From NCBI GenBank assembly GCA_963920765.1, contig OY987247.1, positions 3,596,001-3,660,000 on the forward strand: DNA of 64,000 nucleotides, given 5' to 3'. Below, piece by piece: positions 22,901-34,872 of this stretch. The stretch comes from Ulota crispa (Eukaryota; Streptophyta; Bryopsida; Orthotrichales; Orthotrichaceae). The translations under genes and the position numbers were made by a program. The notes beneath the pieces were generated by a model. The model saw only the letters and a list, made by a program, of their open reading frames with translations. It did no database searches and was not told where the DNA came from. Position 1 is the stretch's first letter; each line of letters begins with the position of its first letter.

Positions 22901-25595
22901 CTTAAGAGCTAATTTGGGAGGGTTGGGATTGGGACCATCAAGTGCCATTATAGGAACACATCCAAGCAATTTCAAGGGTAGTCTAGAGTTGCTTTTAGGG
23001 ACCCTATGAGTTGTAACTTTGCCCTTTAATATAAAATATTCTACAATACTTTTTTCCACAAGAATAACGCTCCATGATACAGCTTGTTGAAAGGTTAACC
23101 CTACAAATTTGCTTCTTGACTTTTCCGAGACCTTGAAGTACCCTAAACCCTAAAATGCTCAGGTATGGAGAAGGTTACCTTAGTCTCCTAAACTGACCCC
23201 AGTAACCAAAAAGCATCTCATATATTCATACACTTGTTTGGCCTTCATACACGCTTGTACCCAAAAATGTCGCCAAATTTCTCAAAACGCAAAGATTATT
23301 CTCTGCCTTACATCTTTGATGCAAGAATTGGGATATTATGTGTAGCTAGTATGACCCGTGTCCTATGAACACAGTAGCCATTGACTTGGGCTCTCGAATT
23401 CAAGACTTGAGTTTTCGATTTCACGACTTAGCTCTTGATCCATGCTTAACCTTCAAAACATGAGCTCTCGATCCATGCTTAACCATGCTTATAACTTAAA
23501 TTGCTTGACGGACAGACACAACTATTGCAGACCAGACACTTAATCTATTATACATATAGAAAGTCTCATACCGATGACGACTTCGGAGAGGTCTCGAAAC
23601 CGGAGGCATCGCTGCCCTTGAGCAGCAAAATGCTCCAACACTTTAGACAACAAGCAGTAAGCGTAACTGGACACAGCTCCACCGATGGTGAGCGCCAGTA
23701 ATCCAGGGCCCCATCCCAAGAAATGAATGGCATATGGCAAGGTGAGCAACGATGGCCCAGCGATGGCTGTCGTCAAATGATATCCCGCGTGCATCCATGT
23801 CCCTGCAACTCAAACAACAACAGCCAAGCCCTCAAAAACGACGCCAAACAGAAAAAAATAGGGTTTATGAGAGCATATCCTTCATGAAAAATCTAGAAGA
23901 GCATGTGCTCTACTCAGATTACTGTCGTACATGTGGATTTCAATGTGAAGAAAAAACCCTTGAGAAAACTTGAATGAGGCTGAGGATACTAAAGCTGTCT
24001 CTTATAATACCCACCCTGGTGACCAAGGGCAACTTATCTGTGACTTATCTGTTACTAGACTTAACTGGACTTGTTAGCTAGCAATATGACTTGGCTATAC
24101 ATACATCAATGGCCTGCAATGGTGGTCTATCTATAACTTCCCATTCGGATGTTACGTAAGGAATTCACATATACTGATAGAGACTTAATCTCAACGGATT
24201 TGGCTGTTGCACCCCAGAATCTCTCTAAGAGTTTGCAACCCTCAAATTACCGAGGTCCTTTCATTTGAAATCTATTTATTTAAGAGGGGATGACCACTTG
24301 TATCCTCAACATTGTAACTCACTAAATATACTGCCAACTAGTCACAAGTCAAGGAACTTCCGAAAGCAATAAGTAAGCTATGACGACTTGCTAATCCCAA
24401 GAGAAAATATAGCTTGTAGAGAGTTTAGTGACCCCTTCAAATATGGCTTATTTGAAGGGGAAAGTAAAGGTAGGAGGCTGATACACACTAGAATTCATTG
24501 CTTATAATCCAAAAAATTAGAGGAGAGGGGACATTTAAGGGTTGCCGGAGATGCTCTTAAGATCTTTAAAACCGTGAGATCTCCAGGAACCACATGAATC
24601 GTAAACATAGTTAAACTCCTTAAAGTGATGACGCCAATGGTATCCTCTGCCTTAACCCTAAAGTTGAATGAACTGAAAGCATCACCTTGTACTGAAACTG
24701 GCAAAAATGCACTAAGAAGTTCCATAGCCATTTCAAGGCCCCAGGAAGAGAGGTTGCTTGCTAACTTGAGCCCAACCACGAACTCCATCACTGAGTTTTC
24801 TCTTGTCTCTACTATGGCAACGCAAAATCTTATATACTCACGACAAGCTCGACCATCTCTTTAAGCGAATCTCTCAAGTGAGTGAATGATGCAAACTATG
24901 CTGGAGTGACAGATATTGAACGGGTGTAGAACTACGTTTGAAAGCCTTGGCAAGTGAATGGTGAGAGACTTAAAGTGACGCCAATAGTATCGTCTGCCTT
25001 AACCCTAAAGCTGAATAAACCGAAAGCATCACCTTGTACTGAAACTGGCACTCTTCAAAACATACATGGCAAAAGTCAACTAAGAAAAATTCCATAGCCA
25101 TTTCAAGGCTCCAGGAAGAGAGGATGCTTGCTAACTTGAATCTAACCACAAACTCCAACACAAAATTTTCTCTTCTCAACGCAAAATCTTACATACACAT
25201 GACAAACTCGAACAGTTTTAGCATCAATTTTTAACAAATTCTCTCAAGTGAATGATGCAAACTCTGCTGGAGTGACAGAGATTGCTGCTACGTAGAACTA
25301 TGTTTGAAAGGCTTGCAAGTGGAATGGTGAGAGAGAAAGTTTTACCTTTAGACTCAAGAACGAAGAGGGCACCGGCATCTTTGCCAGACACGTTGTCGAC
25401 ATCTGAGGCTTCGTCAGCAGCAATGGAGGAGAAGAGCGGCGACGGTTGGTCCATGGCCAAAGTGGTATACCCTCCTCGGCCATTGGCAAAACCACGTCCG
25501 TTTGCTGCTGCTGCCATTTGAGAGAGAAGAGGCTCTTGATCTCCTCCTCCACCTCCTCCTCCACCCTCTTCACCAAACCTTATGTCGCTGTTCAT
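20000..25595 (-). CDS. amino acid/auxin permease, GABA-transporter type (AAAP family)
   Basis: A membrane proton-coupled amino-acid transporter most like plant GABA transporter 1. Seven exons join in phase to 504 residues: 25595-25346, 23802-23572, 22643-22546, 22379-22193, 22030-21900, 21387-21151 and 20380-20000. The cytosolic N-terminus has a Glu/Gly run ([10 protein letters not shown]) and then QEPLL. The Aa_trans domain starts near residue 85 with [19 protein letters not shown] and includes [79 protein letters not shown] and [20 protein letters not shown]. It ends [16 protein letters not shown], the family's typical tail. About ten to eleven hydrophobic segments are visible. Introns carry a tandem duplication, a TIR element and a lone TTAA-element end. 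GABA as substrate is inferred from similarity. Confidence 0.93.
21874..21886. repeat. isolated end of a TTAA-flanked TIR element
   Basis: CCTTTAGGGG directly followed by TTAA matches the right end of the family seen complete at 13694, 26647 and 57805. It sits in the permease intron, within 15 bases of the exon 5 splice donor. No opposite end was found nearby, so it is a remnant or chance match. Confidence 0.4.
22771..23183. mobile_element. TIR element with CTAAGGTAACC ends (copy 1), in permease intron
   Basis: CTAAGGTAACCTTCCCCATA at the left is the reverse complement of TATGGAGAAGGTTACCTTAG at the right, with one mismatch. The interior is a direct match to 44311-44709 (GAGGTGTTCACCACTCATTG, TTTAATATAAAATATTCT and TTTTCCGAGACCT appear in the same order). 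It is non-coding and non-autonomous. Confidence 0.85.
24428..24459. repeat. short palindrome
   Basis: CCCCTTCAAATA and TATTTGAAGGGG are inverted around a TGGCT-like centre, giving a near-perfect 12-bp stem. It lies in the first intron of the permease gene, and no function can be read from it. Confidence 0.6.
24622..25338. repeat. two-copy tandem duplication abutting the permease exon 1 splice donor
   Basis: CTCTGCCTTAACCCTAAAG (distal) and GTCTGCCTTAACCCTAAAG (proximal) start matching copies about 350 bases apart. They share AAAGCATCACCTTGTACTG, TTCCATAGCCATTTCAAGG, GAGTGACAGA and GAATGGTGAGAGA. The proximal copy reaches to within about ten bases of the exon 1 donor at 25345, and the distal copy diverges at the same point. 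Confidence 0.88.
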
Positions 25596-25768
25596 AGTGC
25601 CCACCACTCCCACTCTCTCCGCACCACACCCAGTGATACGCTAGTGGGACCACAGGGATAGTAGTATAGTATAATACGACCTTCGTTGCCAAAATAAGTT
25701 CGAATGAAATTACAGTAAGTTATACCCCAACTTGACAATAGTATTACTCAAAACAAGTTTCGTTGCCG

Positions 25769-26150
25769 TCAACGAGGATTGTTTCTCAGCTTGCTAACAT
25801 AACAAGTTCGCACAGATTCTGGAGTTTCTTCAGTTTCTGGTGCATTTTTCACAACTTGGGTGGTGGGTTTGGAGGTGAACATCTGCAGTTTTGCAATCAA
25901 TGACGTTGGGTGTTGAGGTTTTGGCTTCTCCATGGATTGCTTTGTGATTACTTTGTGATTGCTTTGTGTATTTAACTTACTGGAGCATGTTGAGTTTGTT
26001 ACTGATGGGATTGAGGAAGGCGAAGTTCTGAGATTCACGTCGAAGCTCGACCGCGGCTTTGGAATTGCACATGATTCTCAAAGGCTTGACTTTTACTTCA
26101 CGCAAGCGTGCAGAGTTGTGTACTGCGGGGGTTGCGTGGTAGTCGCACAT
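25769..26150 (-). CDS. possible small unknown gene upstream of the permease
   Basis: A GC-richer patch in AT-rich surroundings. On the minus strand a 57-codon frame starts at ATG 26150 and runs into a strong donor (CCA|GTAAGT near 25980). After about 50-60 bases a second frame begins near 25933 (MEKPKPQHPTSLIAKLQ) and ends at 25769. The predicted peptides are charged and not low-complexity, but I recognise no family, the putative intron would be very short, and the two exons may not belong together. It could equally be the edge of a decayed gene. Confidence 0.25.
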
Positions 26151-26646
26151 GGCCTTTTGCATTCAAAGGGCCATGCTTGGTTTCTGAAGTCAATGCTGAC
26201 TCGCTCACATTCCAAATCCAAAACTACCTGTTTTTTTTCTTTTATCTTTTTTTGAAGGGTTTAATGCAATAGTAAACAAAAACTAGCTAACGAATATGTC
26301 TTAATTAGAAAATTAGGAGTATTGATAATGCAATAAGATTTCCTTAAAATTATTGTGTACAACTTAGGGGCGGTTCACACTATGTCTCACGTCCTAAGCC
26401 CCACTGAAATCTAAGAATCTTATTGGTGTAAAGTCAAAACTTGGGACTTGGCAATTCACACTATGTTTCAAGTCCCTTGTCTTGGATGCTTACATGGCAA
26501 TACTTTTTTGAAGTTTTAGTGCTAAAGAAGGTGGGAATTCACTTAAGGTTTGGGTTGACCATTTTGCTAGGTCCAACTTTCAGTCCAAACACCACTAATG
26601 TATTTGCATATAATACTCATGACTTCCTTTGGAATTGCTTGTTGCT

Positions 26647-27111
26647 TTTAACCCCTAAAGGACCACTTGTCCTTACGGGGGACAAATGGGATTTTAGGCA
26701 TGTACTTATGACTAAACTACTTTGTGTACATTTTTGAAACTTTTATGGAAGATGGAAATTCAAAGATCTATGTGGGCATCTAATTTTTCCCTCATTCTAA
26801 CATTTATTGAAGAAGTTAAAAATGAATTTATGGGAATTTTTGTTCGGCGGGCAGCCCAAAAACTTCTTTAAAATTTTCATTTTTTAAAAATAAAAATTTA
26901 GGGTTAGTTCTTTAGACCAACGTATATGTGGGAAGCTTTGAACGTAATGTTCAGTAGCGCTTGGTGGCAGCGCCTCCCTCCAGATGAAAAGGTGTGGAAT
27001 CTTCCACATCCATCTTTAGCTATGGGGACACTTGGCTGAAATTGTCAGAGAGTTTATGAGAGAGAGGCTCAGTTTAGTGCACAGACGTTGATGTGAGGGC
27101 CTACCATGTCA

Positions 27112-27147
<36 letters not shown>

Positions 27148-27670
27148 CTTTTTTTATATTTTTGGTCAAATGAAGTTTGTGGATGATACCTGAAGAGAGG
27201 GAAAGGCAACCTCTCTTCAGGCTACTGAATGTTATGAATCATTCAATTCTAATTGATGAGATAAAAGTTATGAGAAGTTTTAGTTTGCGGGTAGGCATAG
27301 TTTTGAGATTTTCCACACCTACCATCAAACTAAAACTTCTCATAACTTTCATTTCATTGATTAGAATTGAATGATTCAAAGCTTCCCACATATATGTAAG
27401 TCTAAAGAATTGACCTCAAATTTTTATTTTAAAAAAATGAAATTTTTAAAGAAGTTTTTGGACTGCCTACCAAACAAAAATTCTTGTAAATTCATTTTAA
27501 ACTTCTTTGATAAATGTCGGAATGAGGAAAAAATTAGATGCCCACATAGATCTTTGAATTCCCCATCATCCTATAAAAGTTTCAAAAAATCATACAAAGT
27601 AGTTTAGTTGTAAGCACATGCTTGAAATCCCATTTGTCCCCTGAGGGGAAACTTGGTCTTTAGGGGTTAA
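26647..27670. mobile_element. TTAA-flanked TIR element, copy 2, with long inverted arms
   Basis: CCCCTAAAGGACCACTTGTC begins at 26651 and AACTTGGTCTTTAGGGG ends at 27666, with TTAA directly outside both ends. The arms pair over roughly 300 bases each: CATTTATTGAAGAAGTTAAAA against TTTTAAACTTCTTTGATAAATG, and GATCTATGTGGGCATCTAAT against ATTAGATGCCCACATAGATC. A second stem of about 50 bases lies inside (AAGTTTTAGTTTGCGGGTAG with its partner near 27320). The left side is interrupted at about 26944-27147 by unrelated sequence ending in a 28-A run. Confidence 0.85.
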
Positions 27671-29016
27671 TAATTCAACTAAGTTGGGATCTGGAGTTGC
27701 AATGGGACTTCTAAAGGTGGGACATGGGGTGTGATGTGAACTGCCCCTTAGATTATCTCTAGTTCATTGGGATGGTGAAGTTTGTACCTTGTCTTAGGAA
27801 TAAAGGCAAGAAATTTTGGGGCAAAGGTTCAAGTTTGGTTACTCTAAGTGGTTTGAGGATAAGTCAACACCTAAAAAGAGAGTCACATGATTAATTATGA
27901 CAACGTTGTTCCTAATTGCATCAACTTTTAGTTGGGCAACAATTACAAGAGAAAGAAATAAGTAAGTTGTTGGCCTCCAAACAAGCTTGGCAAATCTTCA
28001 AAACACCTTGCACAACCCACTCAAGGTGTTTTTTTTTTCAAGAATGCCCTTCTAAATGCAACTTGGATTTCAAAATCTTTTCAATACACAATAAAAAGGT
28101 GTATTCTAGTCATTCTAACCACTACTAGTATATAGTGGAGATGCTCTTAGTTTGTGTTTGTTGACATTTGTCAGTAGTAATAGTGAAGTAAGTGCAATTC
28201 ATATGATTATCATTTGATTGTATATGGGATATTAAAGCAATAAATAATATATTTGTATTTTGTTTCTTGGCACAATTGGGATGTTTTCTGTATAAAAAAA
28301 AGTCATTTTGACATTCAAACTAAATTGTTTGACTTTAACCCCTAAATGCTCAATTGACCATTTATCCTATCATGATTAGAGCCCATTACTTCATATATTT
28401 TAGACCTCAACAATTCATGACTTGATTTATTTAGACACTATCCAAATATAATGTGTTGAAGTTCTATCAAACAAAGACAAGAGCTACCAAAAAAGAAATC
28501 AAACTTATTAAAATGAAAACCAATTCAAACAGTTAGAAACCACATGAATGACTCCTGGTACTGTACAAAGCTTCAATCTGAACTTCTCCTTCTAATCAAT
28601 CCACACAAGTGTCATTACATACTTTTCTTTTGGCATCAAATTGGAGCAGATAACAAGAATTCTACAGTCAATTGTCTATATGCCAAGCAGAATCACAACA
28701 ACAAATAAACATATATCTCCATTTAAAAGTAGAGTTTAACTTTCACAAACCCTTTTGCTCTAACCAAGTTTGCTACACCAAATGCACAAGATTTCACAGA
28801 AAATCATGAAACTGAAAATGGCTTTCTTTGTACAAAAATGTACACTTCAGATTACAATGGCCCCCCGGAATTGGTGGCTCGAGTACCTAGTATAAGAACA
28901 TTACCTCATTCTCGATCTAAACAGCACCAGTGTTAGTTAAACGTGTTCTACCATTGGACAAGTAAGCAACCAATGTGCTTGGTCTCATTTAATTACTCCT
29001 CCCATTAAAGGTGCTT
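27671..29016. other. intergenic, no gene seen; one isolated TTAA-element end
   Basis: At 28335 TTAACCCCTAAATG matches the ends of the TTAA-flanked family without a visible partner. The part near 28560-29016 is probably the 3' UTR of the DUF1350 gene. Nothing else was recognised. Confidence 0.5.
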
Positions 29017-32000
29017 TCAGCTCGTATAATCCCCCCTCAGCAGCGCTCGGTCAGTATCCTTGGGTGAAGCAGCAATCCAAGCAGAGATTTCGTCTACAAG
29101 GCTCTCAATGTTAGCTATTGTTTCAGCTCGACGCTTTTGTGCTATAGGATTTATACCAAATCCTTTAGCAAGATCTACCCAAGGAGTACCCGCTGCCATG
29201 CTTGAAAACATCTCAGTGCCTCGATTGAGTGTAGTTGTGAGTTCTTCAGGTAATTCAGGAAAAACCTGCACAAACACAGCCGAGCATGTCACAAACCTTT
29301 GGAACCAAACTCTTAACAAACATACATATATATATGGGAAAATTTCATGGATAACCCTGAAGTTTGCAATATTTTCATAGATACCCCTGCTTTTTCAGAA
29401 ATTGCACAAATAACCTTGGACCATAATTTTTAGGCATTTATTTGTTGTGCTTATACTTTCTTCATGACCAATGTTGAAACAAGGAATGTAATAAAACAAA
29501 AAAGAAACAACGTGCGCACAAAGGACAAAGGGGAGAGGCGTGCACAACAAAAAAAACGCCTAAAATTCTTGGTCCAAGGGTATTTGTGGAATTTCTGAGA
29601 AAGCAGGGGTGTCTATGAAAATAATGCAAACTTCAGGGGTATTCATGAAATTTTCCCTATGTATGTATGTATATATATATAAACATGTATATAAACATGT
29701 ATATAAACATGTGTGTGTGCATATATCTCTCGCCAAAACCTTAGCTTCCAAGTTCTGCATTAGAAATTAAACTAAATAAATAGAATTATGCATTGGAGAT
29801 TAAGCTAGCTAGTACTTGGATTCTCACTCGGACTGGGTTTGTCTTACCTGTAGACAAGGGCGAGCATGGTCTCCAGGTAAAGCTCGCAACGTGAGGTCGA
29901 GAAAGGTGCTCACTGCTGATTTTTGGGCTAAGATCTGTGCTAAGCGAGGCGTCTCGTCAATAGTGTCGTCCTTGAACTTAATCAGTAGATTCCGCTTCAC
30001 ACCATAATATGCTTTAATCTGCAAAGTACGAGCTCATGTTTAAAATCCCAGTTAAATATGGCAACCTACAGAGAAATCATGTAAAACCCCGAAAGCTAAC
30101 TTTTCTTTGAGAGCGGGAAGCTCAAAAAAGTTAATGGACATATAATGTCAAGTTCATTCATAAAATCTCAAACATCCAGACCTGTATTTTTCATGCTTGG
30201 ACGCGGTCTTAGGGACTTACCAGACGGTCTGTCTCCGCAGGAGCAGGGATAAATTTATCTTTCCCATTTGTGAAGTCCTCGTACAATGGGAGTAGCTGTT
30301 CTAAGAACGGCATGACCTGCTTGAACATGGGCGGGCTTATGTTTCCAAAATCCTTCAGTCTTTTCAACGCAACTTCTGCCTGCAAACCCCACCCAAACAA
30401 AACAATGACCATGGAGAAAATTGTATGAATAACAGATAGAGACGTTCTCGTTATCATCTACTTCATGGACTTTCAAGGAACAGAGTCCCAAAGAAGAACT
30501 TTTTGCTTCTTCATTACCATGTCATCTTTCATCTGTAACATCTTTTCAAACATCCCAACTATGCCACAACTTCTCCTTACCCACTTGAATTAAAGAACGA
30601 TAAAAAAAAAACAATACTTTAAAAAATTTACGTACCCCGAGGCGAATTGCTGGTGATGACGTTAACTGTGACAAAAGTGGGCCGATGTTCTGCGTCATAG
30701 GTGCTACCATCGGCGAGAGAAAAGGTATTGCATCGCTTGCTGACTGTTCGGTCAGAAGCACAGGGCCTAATTAGTAGATGATGACCAACTGCACAATGTC
30801 CCTAAACACTAAAGCAGATTAATTTATTTTTTTGAAGTTGCTTACCCTATTGTTGAAAGATATTATTACGTTGCCCTTCCGTTGTACTGCGTACCTTGCT
30901 CCTGCAAAGACAAAGACAGTCCTAGAAATCAAAGTGTATCCTTGAAACCACCATAAACAAGGAAAACACGGTCAATTTTTATACATGCTCTTGTTGACCA
31001 GCAAATCAATACAGCAGCAAACTATCGAAATGAAAAGAAATAACAAGGCTATCAAAATAGTTAGTTTCACTTTTTGGAACAGTTGAAGTCCAGTGCATAA
31101 GTTATGCTCTTTTACATAATAAAACCTTTGTTACACCACAACAGCATGAACGTTACAAAAGTGGAACATAAAAGTGAAGTGACACAGAAAACTTGCATGC
31201 TAAAGGACTTTAGCAGAGACTAGACCGAAAAAAAACACCTCACCTATGAGAAGCTGAGTCAACGCTCCAAGTGAGTGGCCAACTCCATAAACAGGCATGT
31301 CCTCCACCTATCATATGTCAAAAGAACAGTATTGTTTAACTTAAGAGGTAAACTTGCGGGCAGTAGCATAATAAGCATAAGAAAAAACAAGGATCAAATT
31401 GAAGGGGAAGACCGAGGCACTGCACCAGAGGCCGATATTTGTAGTCATCCATTAAAGCTCGTAGACAACGGTCGAACTTGAACTGCGCCTCGTCCGCAAT
31501 CCTTAGGTGATCAAATCCACTAGCGTATGGCGTTGCTATAATAACATAGCCTCTGCAAAAAAAGTACATGATGAGATTGAACATTGGCAGGTTAAACTAG
31601 AAATGAAGAAAATGATAAAAATAAAATAAAATAAAATACCTTTCACTAAGACGCTCCAGGAACAACCGGTATGTCAACTGCGGTGTTGCTCCAACAAAGA
31701 CTCCACCTATGAAGTGCACTACGGCCACAGCTTCTCTCTTACTTGGTGTAAGCACCCATGAGCCCTAAACCAAGCCCCCACATTCTTACCATTTTAGCAA
31801 AAAACAGCATGCACTCAATCCTATGTAATACCTTCCCACCTGCAATCTCAACGTTTTTACACTACGACATAATTTGAACATGTGACGAAAAAATTCTACT
31901 GTCAATGATGGTGTAGTAAGAGTGTAGGATATTTTAGGATGTCAGTTCAGGGAAGGTCATAGTAATGAAGTTTGCGTTTGAAGTGAAAATACAGAGACGT

Positions 32001-33844
32001 ACAATAAAAGTGAATTTCAGTAAAAGAGAGCATACTTAGAGATTTTATGATTAAAGGCTTATTATTGAACCTGAATGTCTTTCCATCTTCCGGGATCCAT
32101 GTCACCACCAGTGGTTCTCTGCGCTGTGTCTGCAATCACCCTAACTCCCCACCAGATCCCATTCAATCACATGCTACCACAACAATAACAACAACAACAA
32201 AGACGAAAGAAGGTAGAATTTTCAGTCAACCAGAAGGTAACATATAAAAACAGCAAAAAAATAGAATTTATCCATGATTATAGATACCGAATTACCAATA
32301 CACTAAATAGTGCATTTAAGTTGCCCCACACACTAATTTCTTGACATTTTGCACTATATAAATACTTACTGATACTACAATAATTTTCATCAAAATTATA
32401 GCAATAAATATTTTGCAACAACAAAAAAGCTGCAGAAAAAACATATTAGTAACGTCTGGATTGTCAACCATGTGAAATCCTAGTATCTAGAGAGAGTTGC
32501 ATGCGCCTCCAAGTGGCCAAGCAATGAGTCATGACGTAAAGGCATGACGTAAAGGCATGTTTCCACTTGCTTGTAGTAAAAAGTTATGATTTTTGTCATG
32601 AATAACAAAGTAGGTGCACAAAGGGTACTTAGAGTTTGTAGATGTTGTCAGCTCCATTTAGCAAGGATGAATAGTACTTTTGGTACTTGTTGTTCACACT
32701 ATTGGCAAGAGTTCAAGCCACTAGTACTAGTTAATCCACCATCCTCACCAATTTTACATAATACCATGGTGAGTACTATCAAATCTTTGTTTTTCCTTGA
32801 TTTTGGACTTTAAGATTTTAACAAGCAAATAATCATTTATGCAAGTCATACTTCACTACAATTTCTACATACAAAAACCAATGCTATCTACTACCACCAA
32901 CCCTCCCAACTAGGTTTAGTTTTTTATTACTAACTCAAGTGGGAATGTCAATTAAAATTGACCATCTCATACTCACCTAAGCCCCGGTTCAAACTAGCAG
33001 CCGGCTTAACCCAAAAATTGCCGCACAGTCTAGTGTTTCATCCGCTAGGACCACTTCCATGTCATCTAGTCATTGGGTGAGCCATTTCAAGAGTGTTCCT
33101 CTACTGAACAAGTTTGGTACCACCCTTGAAGTAAGCCCCAAAATTTCACTATCTTGTCCGCTAACATGGACATTTAGGTTGCTAACATGGCAAGTTAAAA
33201 TACCAAACAAACCTTGAGTGTGAACCTTCCCATGGACAAGACTTATGTTCCAAACAATGACGTTTGGACCTCACACCACTCATAAGAGCAAGTGGAAACA
33301 AGCCTCGATGTTCCAAGATAAAATGTTCCAAGGTAAGGCAAACCTAATTGTGAAGGCAACCTAAATGCACTACTTACTGTAGCGCCTAATCTCAAAATAG
33401 AATAACCACTTTGGAAGGCTAATGGCCAATTCCACCCTTTCAAAACATAATTTCAAACACTATAAACATCTAGGATTCTTGCCTTAAACCCTAAAAAGAC
33501 TAAGTAGAACTTACAAAATGTTCTGTGAAGAAGAAGAGCACTGACCTCTCAATTTGGCTGTAGAGCTGCAAACTCTCCCTCTGATTATCATTAAGCTCAG
33601 CCCGCGTTTGCAGCATTGCTTGACGCCTCTTCCTCGGAATCCTCGCCATCCTCGCCATCCCAGGACTCAGATGAATCGCCCTACGCACCGAATTTGCACT
33701 CGTTCGCAACCCTCGCTGCGCGCCATAGCCGACTGCTACTCCACAATTCACATGCCCTGGAATGCGTCCCGAGCTTGACACCGAGATTGCGGTGACCACG
33801 GCTATGGCGACCCCCACCGATGCGTGTGCCGCCACCACCACCAT
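29017..33844 (-). CDS. DUF1350 alpha/beta-hydrolase, predicted plastid protein
   Basis: A serine-hydrolase-like protein of the plant/cyanobacterial DUF1350 family; its substrate is unknown. Ten exons: 33844-33515 (or 33546), 32118-32071, 31764-31640, 31552-31426, 31307-31244, 30901-30846, 30743-30636, 30379-30221, 30018-29848 and 29265-29017, about 478 residues. The N-terminus is basic and Ser/Ala-rich like a transit peptide, then RESLQLYSQIER. The hydrolase core shows VVHFIGGVFVGATPQLTYRL, YVIIATPYASGFDHL, the nucleophile elbow YGVGHSLGAL (GxSxG) and SASDAIPFLSPM, then the helical region LSQLTSSPAIRLG to the C-terminus DTDRALLRGDYTS. Exons 3 to 10 join without doubt. The exon 1/2 junction is uncertain: GTAAGT at 33514 keeps phase with exon 2, while the nearer GTCAGT would need a missing mini-exon. 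The last intron holds a MITE. Confidence 0.9.
29336..29657. mobile_element. hairpin MITE of the 'ATACCCCTGAAGTTTGC' family (copy 2), in DUF1350 intron
   Basis: GGGAAAATTTCATGGATAAC at the left is mirrored by ATTCATGAAATTTTCCC at the right, and pairing extends inwards through CTTGGACCATAATTTTTAGG against AAAATTCTTGGTCCAAGGG. The length (~322 bases) equals that of copy 1 at 5715-6036. Confidence 0.88.
29655..29716. repeat. simple repeat (TATG/TA)n and ATAAACATGT x3
   Basis: TATGTATG and TATATATA runs are followed by three copies of ATAAACATGT (10-bp unit). They directly adjoin the right end of the MITE. Confidence 0.85.
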
Positions 33845-34474
33845 AATGGCTATCACTGCACACACACACAAACCTCTCCGAATTCAGCTCTCACAGAAAA
33901 GACAGCAAATCTCCCACGCACCAAATCTGGGACCACCCGATCCTCACAACAACTCAATTGCGCAGAATTTCAACTAAAATTCGGAAGAGGAAACCCGGCG
34001 GGTGTGGAATTTGGGAACTGAGGTGTTTGAATTGAGGTACTTGGAAAAACGGGAGGAGAGAATGGCGTACCTGATGATGAGGGAGCCCACGTGTGGAATG
34101 GGTTGATGGGTTTTCGGAATACCGAAGAGGATTTATTGAGTTTGTTTGTGATGGTTTGTTTGATTGTGTAGTAGAACTAAGTTAGAATGAGGAATTTGGG
34201 AGAGGAGTAAGCTTAGTTGTTGTGAGAGGAGTGTGTGGCAAGCGAGAGCTCGTCGCGCTTCAATCGTGAGAGAGTCGAGTGGCGAAGCAGAAGAACCGAT
34301 TCTCTGGAAGCGGCGTCGGGTTGGCGTCGGGTTGCGTTCACACGTCGGCACCGGCAAAGAGCTATTTCGTATATAGGGTGGTGGGCCACTGGGCCCCGCT
34401 CCTTATTCATTTCCCGGTGTCTCGGTGTCCCGGGTTTCCCGGTGACCAGTTATCTTATTTTGAGAGATTGTTTA
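33845..34474 (-). promoter_or_regulatory. 5' region of the DUF1350 gene
   Basis: Upstream of the chosen ATG the minus strand has in-frame codons back to 33871 and then a stop-rich region. GC content is raised up to about 34440. A 5' UTR exon is possible but not demonstrated. No clear TATA box was found. Confidence 0.35.
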
Positions 34475-34831
34475 CTCCCTCTGTCCCAAAACGATCTTCA
34501 TGTTGACCTTTATTTAGTGTCCCAAAATGATCATCTTGTTGTAGGAGGAAAGGAGCTAGCAACACTTGCACATAGTCCAAAAGTATGGGCATACTAACCA
34601 ATCCCATGCCATCAAATGAGTGGCCACCGGTACTTTTCAAAAATGCCTCAAAATTTCAGTTTTCAAGCATTTTGAAATCACATTTTGAAAACTAATTTGA
34701 AACTCAAAATTTCAAAACAATAGGAGGACATCAAATTCTATTCATAGGTCCAAAAAAATTGAAAAATCTTCTTTTTGAGCTTGATTTATAACATTTTGTA
34801 TAACATGAAGATCATTTTGGGACGGAGGGAG
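34475..34831. mobile_element. Stowaway-like MITE
   Basis: The ends CTCCCTCTGTCCCAAAACGA and GATCATTTTGGGACGGAGGGAG are inverted repeats with the CTCCCTCYGTCCC signature of Stowaway (Tc1/mariner-derived) elements. TA precedes the left end, but the right flank is TT, so the TA duplication is imperfect. The interior shows ATGATCATCTTGTTGTAGGA and no coding sequence. Confidence 0.8.
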
Positions 34832-34872
34832 TTTTTTTTTGTCATTCCCAAAAGTTTGAATATTGGATAGTG

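Noticed and set aside
32130-33514. Extra exon in the long first intron of the DUF1350 gene
   Set aside because: A mini-exon would help one donor choice, but no segment with both good splice sites and family-like residues was found.
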